From: Mycobacterium parascrofulaceum ATCC BAA-614
Lineage (GTDB): Bacteria; Actinomycetota; Actinomycetes; Mycobacteriales; Mycobacteriaceae
DNA length: 64,000 nt
NCBI RefSeq assembly: GCF_000164135.1
Contig: NZ_GG770553.1
Location: 920,532-984,531, forward strand
Direction of reading: 5' to 3'
Part shown: positions 60,265-64,000 of the stretch, in pieces
Layout of the letters: every line of letters begins with the position of its first letter
Numbering within the stretch: position 1 is the stretch's first letter
Made by a program: the position numbers and the translations under genes
Notes under the pieces: generated by a model
What the model was told of the DNA's origin: nothing
What the model saw: the letters and a program-made list of their open reading frames with translations, nothing else
The model's database searches: none

Positions 60265-61980
60265 CTAACCGCAGACCGCCCCGTTCGCCGCCGAGCTGAC
60301 CAGCTTGACGTACTTGGCCAGTACGCCGGTCTGATAGCGCGGTGAGGGAGGGGTGAAACCCTCTCGGCGGGAATCGAACTCGGCCGGATCGACCAGCGCG
60401 TCGAGGACCCGGTTCGCGACGTCCAACCGGATCGGATCACCGTCGCGCAAGAAGGCGATCGGCCCGGCGTCGACCGCCTCGGGCGCGATGTGACCCACAC
60501 ACAGCCCGGTCGTGCCGCCGGAGAAACGGCCGTCGGTGAGCAGCAGCACGCCCTTGCCCAGGCCGGCGCCCTTGATCGCGCCCGTGATGGCCAGCATTTC
60601 GCGCATCCCCGGCCCGCCTTTGGGGCCCTCGTAACGGATCACCACCGCATCACCCTTGGTGATCGTGCCGTCCTCGAGGGCGTCCAGGGCGGCGCGCTCG
60701 CCGTCGAAAACCCTTGCGGTGCCCTCGAACACGTCGGAATCGAAGCCGGCCGTCTTGACCACCGCGCCCTCGGGGGCCAGCGAGCCGCGCAGGATCGTGA
60801 TCCCCCCGGTGGGGTGAATGGGGTTGTTCAGCGCCCGCAGCACCTTGCCGTCCGGGTCGGGCGGGGCGATGGCGGCGAGGTTCTCCGCCACGGTCTGGCC
60901 CGTCACCGTGAGGCAATCGCCGCGCAGTAGGCCCGCGTCCAGCAGCGCCTTCATCACCACCGGCACGCCGCCGATGTGGTCGACGTCGGACATGACGTGG
61001 CGGCCGAACGGCTTGACGTCGGCCAGGTGCGGAACCTTCGACCCGACCCGGCTGAAATCGTCGAGGGACAGCGCGACGCCGGCCTCGTGCGCGATCGCCA
61101 GCAGGTGCAGCACCGCGTTGGTCGACCCGCCGAACGCCATCACCACCGCGATCGCGTTCTCGAAGGCCTCCTTGGTGAGGATGTCGCGGGCGGTGATGCC
61201 GCGGCGCAGCAGCTCGACCACGGCCTGACCGCTGCGCCGGGCGAACCCGTCGCGGCGGCGGTCGGTCGCCGGCGGCGCCGCGCTGCCCGGCAGCGACATG
61301 CCCAGCGCCTCGGCGGAACACGCCATGGTGTTGGCGGTGTACATGCCGCCGCACGCGCCCTCGCCGGGACAGATCGCCCGCTCGATGGCGTCGACGTCCT
61401 CCCGGGGCATCAAGCCCCGCGCGCACGCGCCCACCGCTTCGAACGCGTCGATGATGGTGACCTCGCGCTCGCTGCCGTCGGACAGCTTGGCCACGCCCGG
61501 CAAGATCGAGCCGGCATAGAGGAAGACGGCCGCCAGGTCGAGCCGCGCGGCGGCCATCAGCATCCCGGGCAGCGACTTGTCGCAGCCGGCCAGCAGCACC
61601 GAGCCGTCGAGGCGCTCGGCCTGCATCACCGTCTCGACGCTGTCCGCGATCAGTTCGCGGGACGGCAGCGAGAAATGCATCCCCTCGTGGCCCATCGAGA
61701 TGCCGTCGGAGACCGAGATCGTGCCGAACTCGAGCGGGTAGCCGCCCGCCGCGAAGACGCCCTCCTTGACCGCTGTGGCGAGCCGGTCCAGCGAGAGGTT
61801 GCACGGCGTGATCTCGTTCCACGACGACGCCACCCCGATCTGCGGCTTGGCGAAGTCCTCGTCGCCCATGCCGACCGCCCGCAACATGCCGCGGGCGGCG
61901 GCCTTCTCCAGGCCGTCGGTTACGTCACGACTGCGCGGTTTGATGTCGGCGGATCCCGTCGTGTCGCGTGTTGTAGCCAT
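60265..61980 (-). CDS. ilvD: Dihydroxy-acid dehydratase
   Basis: A 571-residue enzyme that converts 2,3-dihydroxy-isovalerate (or its methyl homologue) to the 2-oxo acid in valine, isoleucine and pantothenate synthesis. Fe-S cluster Cys lie in [12 protein letters not shown] and [16 protein letters not shown]; the C-terminal [21 protein letters not shown] (split: [19 protein letters not shown]) is typical. The ATG at 61980 is chosen over an earlier in-frame codon because the protein then starts like IlvD of M. tuberculosis (Rv0189c, 575). It is divergent from ricR. Confidence 0.96.
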   Translation of the reverse strand: MATTRDTTGSADIKPRSRDVTDGLEKAAARGMLRAVGMGDEDFAKPQIGVASSWNEITPCNLSLDRLATAVKEGVFAAGGYPLEFGTISVSDGISMGHEGMHFSLPSRELIADSVETVMQAERLDGSVLLAGCDKSLPGMLMAAARLDLAAVFLYAGSILPGVAKLSDGSEREVTIIDAFEAVGACARGLMPREDVDAIERAICPGEGACGGMYTANTMACSAEALGMSLPGSAAPPATDRRRDGFARRSGQAVVELLRRGITARDILTKEAFENAIAVVMAFGGSTNAVLHLLAIAHEAGVALSLDDFSRVGSKVPHLADVKPFGRHVMSDVDHIGGVPVVMKALLDAGLLRGDCLTVTGQTVAENLAAIAPPDPDGKVLRALNNPIHPTGGITILRGSLAPEGAVVKTAGFDSDVFEGTARVFDGERAALDALEDGTITKGDAVVIRYEGPKGGPGMREMLAITGAIKGAGLGKGVLLLTDGRFSGGTTGLCVGHIAPEAVDAGPIAFLRDGDPIRLDVANRVLDALVDPAEFDSRREGFTPPSPRYQTGVLAKYVKLVSSAANGAVCG

Positions 61981-62024
61981 CGTGCAAGTATGCGGGACCT
62001 GGCCACGCGGCAAATGCGCGGGTC

Positions 62025-62044
62025 ATACCCGGGCGGGGTATAAA
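62025..62044. promoter_or_regulatory. RicR-type copper operator with overlapping -10 of ricR
   Basis: ATACCC-N5-GGGTAT (62025-62041) lies 67 bases before ricR. The plus-strand hexamer TATAAA (62039-62044) overlaps its right arm and is a good -10, so the repressor would occlude its own promoter. The divergent ilvD gene starts 44 bases to the left and might also be affected. Confidence 0.85.
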
Positions 62045-62107
62045 GTGGACGGGTGATGCCCGCCCGGCCATCCGCGGCGGGCGCGGACGGGCAGAGGTGA
62101 AGGACGG

Positions 62108-62398
62108 ATGACGAACGCGCACGGATATTCGCAGCAGAAGGACAACTACGCCAAGCGGCTGCGGCGCATCGAGGGCCAGGTGCGCGGCATCGCGCGGATG
62201 ATCGAGGAAGACAAGTACTGCATCGACGTCCTCACCCAGATCAGCGCCGTCAACAGCGCGCTGCGCTCGGTCGCGCTGAATTTGCTCGACGAGCACCTCA
62301 ACCACTGCGTCACCCGCGCCGTGGCCGAGGGCGGCGACGACGCCGACCAGAAGCTCGCCGAGGCCTCCGCCGCGATCGCGCGCCTGGTTCGTTCCTGA
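62108..62398 (+). CDS. ricR: Copper-sensing repressor RicR (CsoR family)
   Basis: A 96-residue all-helical repressor. The Cu(I) ligands of the CsoR family are all present: Cys38 (EEDKYCID), His63 and Cys67 (EHLNHC). Helix 1 has the family block RLRRIEGQVRGIARMI. RicR of M. tuberculosis (Rv0190) controls a copper regulon that includes mymT and ricR itself; both operators are found in this window. The ATG has an AGGTGAAGGACGG leader with a purine-rich site. Confidence 0.95.
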   Translation: MTNAHGYSQQKDNYAKRLRRIEGQVRGIARMIEEDKYCIDVLTQISAVNSALRSVALNLLDEHLNHCVTRAVAEGGDDADQKLAEASAAIARLVRS

Positions 62399-62532
62399 TT
62401 GGTGACCGAGTTGAGACCCCAAATGCGGCGCTGACGAGGGCCCGGCTGTAGTTGCGGTCCGTACGGTAAGGCAGTGTGATCGCATTAGGCGCGACAACCC
62501 AGGAATTGGGTAGTCCGGCCGATACAGACGCC

Positions 62533-63765
62533 ATGACTGCCGAAACCAACGCTGCCGCCCGAACGTGGACCCCACGCGTCGCGGCCCAGCTCGCTGTGCT
62601 GGCCGCGGCGGCCTTCATCTATGTCACCGCCGAGATCCTGCCGGTGGGCGCGCTGCCGGCCATCGCCCGCAACCTGCACGTCAGCCTGGTCCTGGTGGGC
62701 ACCCTGCTGTCGTGGTACGCGCTGGTGGCGGCCCTGACGACGATCCCGCTGGTGCGCTGGACCGCGCACCTGCCGCGCCGCCAGGTGCTGGTCCTGAGCC
62801 TGACCTGCCTGACCCTGTCCCAGGTGATCTCCGCGCTGGCGCCCACGTTCGCGGTGCTGGCCGCGGGCCGGGTGCTCTGCGCCGTCACGCACGGGCTGCT
62901 CTGGTCGGTCATCGCCCCGATCGCGACCCGGCTGGTGCCGCCCAGCCACGCGGGCCGCGCGACGATGTCGATCTACGTCGGGACCAGCTTGGCGCTGGTC
63001 GTCGGGAGCCCGCTGACGGCGGCCATGAGCCTGATGTGGGGCTGGCGCCTGGCGGTGGTGTGCGTGACCGTCGCGGCCGCCGTCGTCACGGTGGCCGCCC
63101 GGGTGGTGTTGCCGGAGCTGGTGCTCACCGAGGATCAGCTCAAATGCGTCGGCCCGCGGTCGCGCCACCATCGCAACCGCCGGCTGATCATCGTCAGCGT
63201 CATCACCATGGTCGGCGTGACCGGACACTTCGTCTCCTACACCTACATCGTGGAGATCATCCGCGAGGTCGTCGGCGTGCGCGGACCGAACCTGGCGTGG
63301 GTGTTGGCCGCCTACGGCGCCGCGGGAGTGCTGGCCGTCGGCCTGGTGGCGCGGCCGCTCGACCGCCGGCCCAAAGGCGCGATCATCGGGTGTATGGCCG
63401 GTCTGACGGCCGCGTTCGTCGTGCTGACCGCGCTGGCGCTGGGCGGCCGGCCGGCCGCGGCGGCGGCGCTGATCGGGACGGCCGCGATCGTGCTCTGGGG
63501 CGCGATGGCCACCGCCGTCTCGCCGATGATGCAGTCCGCGGCGATGCGCAGCGGGGCCGACGATCCCGACGGGGCGTCGGGGCTGTACGTCACGGCGTTC
63601 CAGGTCGGCATCATGGCGGGCGCGCTGGCGGGCGGCCTGCTGTACGAGCGCAGCGTCGTCTTCATGCTGGCCGCATCGGCCGGATTGATGTCCTTGGCGC
63701 TGGTCGGCACGGCCGCCAACCGGCACGCGTTCGACGTTGCGCCGACAAGCTCACGCGATTCATAG
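62533..63765 (+). CDS. MFS transporter (DHA1 drug/sugar-efflux type, Rv0191-like)
   Basis: A 410-residue protein with 12 predicted membrane helices and the early block AAFIYVTAEILPVGALPAIAR (split: residues about 26-46), typical of the drug:H+ antiporter-1 exporters. RWTAHLPRRQVL is the loop 2-3 motif. Rv0191, its counterpart (413 residues), is known as a chloramphenicol-type efflux pump. The start is uncertain: ATG 62533 fits the family, but GTG 62476 is in frame and lies close to a -10-like TACGGT, which could give a leaderless message and 19 more residues. Confidence 0.9.
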   Translation: MTAETNAAARTWTPRVAAQLAVLAAAAFIYVTAEILPVGALPAIARNLHVSLVLVGTLLSWYALVAALTTIPLVRWTAHLPRRQVLVLSLTCLTLSQVISALAPTFAVLAAGRVLCAVTHGLLWSVIAPIATRLVPPSHAGRATMSIYVGTSLALVVGSPLTAAMSLMWGWRLAVVCVTVAAAVVTVAARVVLPELVLTEDQLKCVGPRSRHHRNRRLIIVSVITMVGVTGHFVSYTYIVEIIREVVGVRGPNLAWVLAAYGAAGVLAVGLVARPLDRRPKGAIIGCMAGLTAAFVVLTALALGGRPAAAAALIGTAAIVLWGAMATAVSPMMQSAAMRSGADDPDGASGLYVTAFQVGIMAGALAGGLLYERSVVFMLAASAGLMSLALVGTAANRHAFDVAPTSSRDS

Positions 63766-63882
63766 CTGGCCAGCTCAACGGCGGAAATGTGGCCGCAGAG
63801 GCCCGTCCGCACGTCCGAAAATGTTAGCTGGCGTGGGTCCTATGCCACACTGTGTGAGGAACTTGATCGTGGAGGGATGCAT

Positions 63883-64000
63883 ATGTCGGGCTGGACGCGA
63901 GGGCGGCTTTTGGCCGCCCTGAACGCCGCCGGGTTGGCCTCAGTCATGGGTTTGGCGTTGGTGCTGAGCGCGGCCCCCGCGCTCGCGGACCCCGACCCCG
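63883..64000 (+). CDS. Exported protein, N-terminal part (possible Rv0192-type L,D-transpeptidase)
   Basis: Only the first 39 residues are in the window. They form a signal peptide: basic start MSGWTRGRLLAAL, a hydrophobic stretch to about residue 30, and the cleavage site APALA/DPDP. GGAGGG lies seven bases upstream of the ATG; an in-frame ATG two codons earlier is too close. In M. tuberculosis this place after Rv0191 holds Rv0192, an L,D-transpeptidase; that identity is inferred from order alone. Confidence 0.6.
   Translation, partial: MSGWTRGRLLAALNAAGLASVMGLALVLSAAPALADPDP

Overview
The window is high-G+C actinobacterial DNA from a Mycobacterium. The gene order matches, from memory, the Mycobacterium tuberculosis H37Rv stretch Rv0155 to Rv0192: pntAA-pntAB-pntB, Rv0157A, Rv0158, Rv0161, adhE1, Rv0163, TB18.5, mce1R, fadD5, the whole mce1 operon, lprO, Rv0180c, pirin, sigG, the monoacylglycerol lipase Rv0183, Rv0184, Rv0185, bglS, mymT, Rv0187, Rv0188, ilvD, ricR, Rv0191 and probably the start of Rv0192. 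The PE3/PE4 pair known between Rv0158 and Rv0161 in M. tuberculosis is absent and many catabolic genes are added. A slow-growing non-tuberculous species (for example of the M. avium group) is likely, but I cannot fix the species.

Layout. 1-4.3 kb: tail of a DUF1348 gene, the proton-translocating transhydrogenase operon, a 41-residue conserved protein and a TetR regulator. 4.3-8.6 kb: alpha/beta hydrolase, DAP-dehydrogenase-like reductase, FabG3-like SDR and an FAD-linked oxidase. 8.7-26.6 kb: an accessory catabolic block with TetR, thioesterase and SMP-30 genes, an SRPBCC protein, a thioesterase / F420-type oxidoreductase / acyl-CoA dehydrogenase run, a ZIP transporter, a DUF427 protein and a class III CoA-transferase. 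It continues with a nine-gene translationally coupled operon (P450, alcohol dehydrogenase, HpcH/HpaI aldolase, SnoaL protein, SDR, Baeyer-Villiger-type monooxygenase, esterase and two unassigned proteins) and ends with a decayed enolase-superfamily gene. 26.7-44.6 kb: adhE1 and the complete mce1 lipid-import locus. 44.7-57.6 kb: DUF1275 protein, lprO, YhgE-like membrane protein, pirin, an IclR/reductase pair, a hydrolase coupled to sigG, monoacylglycerol lipase, Rv0184/Rv0185 and bglS. 57.7-64 kb: the copper-response genes mymT and ricR, each with a matching palindromic operator, around an O-methyltransferase, a nitronate-monooxygenase-like gene, an SPW membrane protein and ilvD, then an MFS exporter and a truncated exported protein.

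How the genes work together. The mce1 genes form a fatty-acid import machine (YrbE permeases, six Mce proteins, four accessory membrane proteins) with an acyl-CoA ligase (FadD5) and a FadR-type repressor (Mce1R). The 17.5-25.3 kb operon has the enzyme order expected for hydroxylation, oxidation to a ketone, Baeyer-Villiger oxygen insertion, ester hydrolysis and aldol cleavage of an unknown, probably alicyclic or terpenoid, compound. The neighbouring thioesterase, acyl-CoA dehydrogenase and CoA-transferase genes could carry products into beta-oxidation. A 28-bp bipartite element with constant 11-bp spacing occurs three times in this block, before separate transcription units, and suggests a shared control. 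RicR and MymT form the copper-sensing and copper-buffering module; both operators (ATACCC-N5-GGGTAT) overlap a -10-like hexamer.

No rRNA, tRNA, insertion sequence, phage or CRISPR array was recognised. No gene-free stretch exceeds 300 bases; the longest are 314-541 and 31361-31608.
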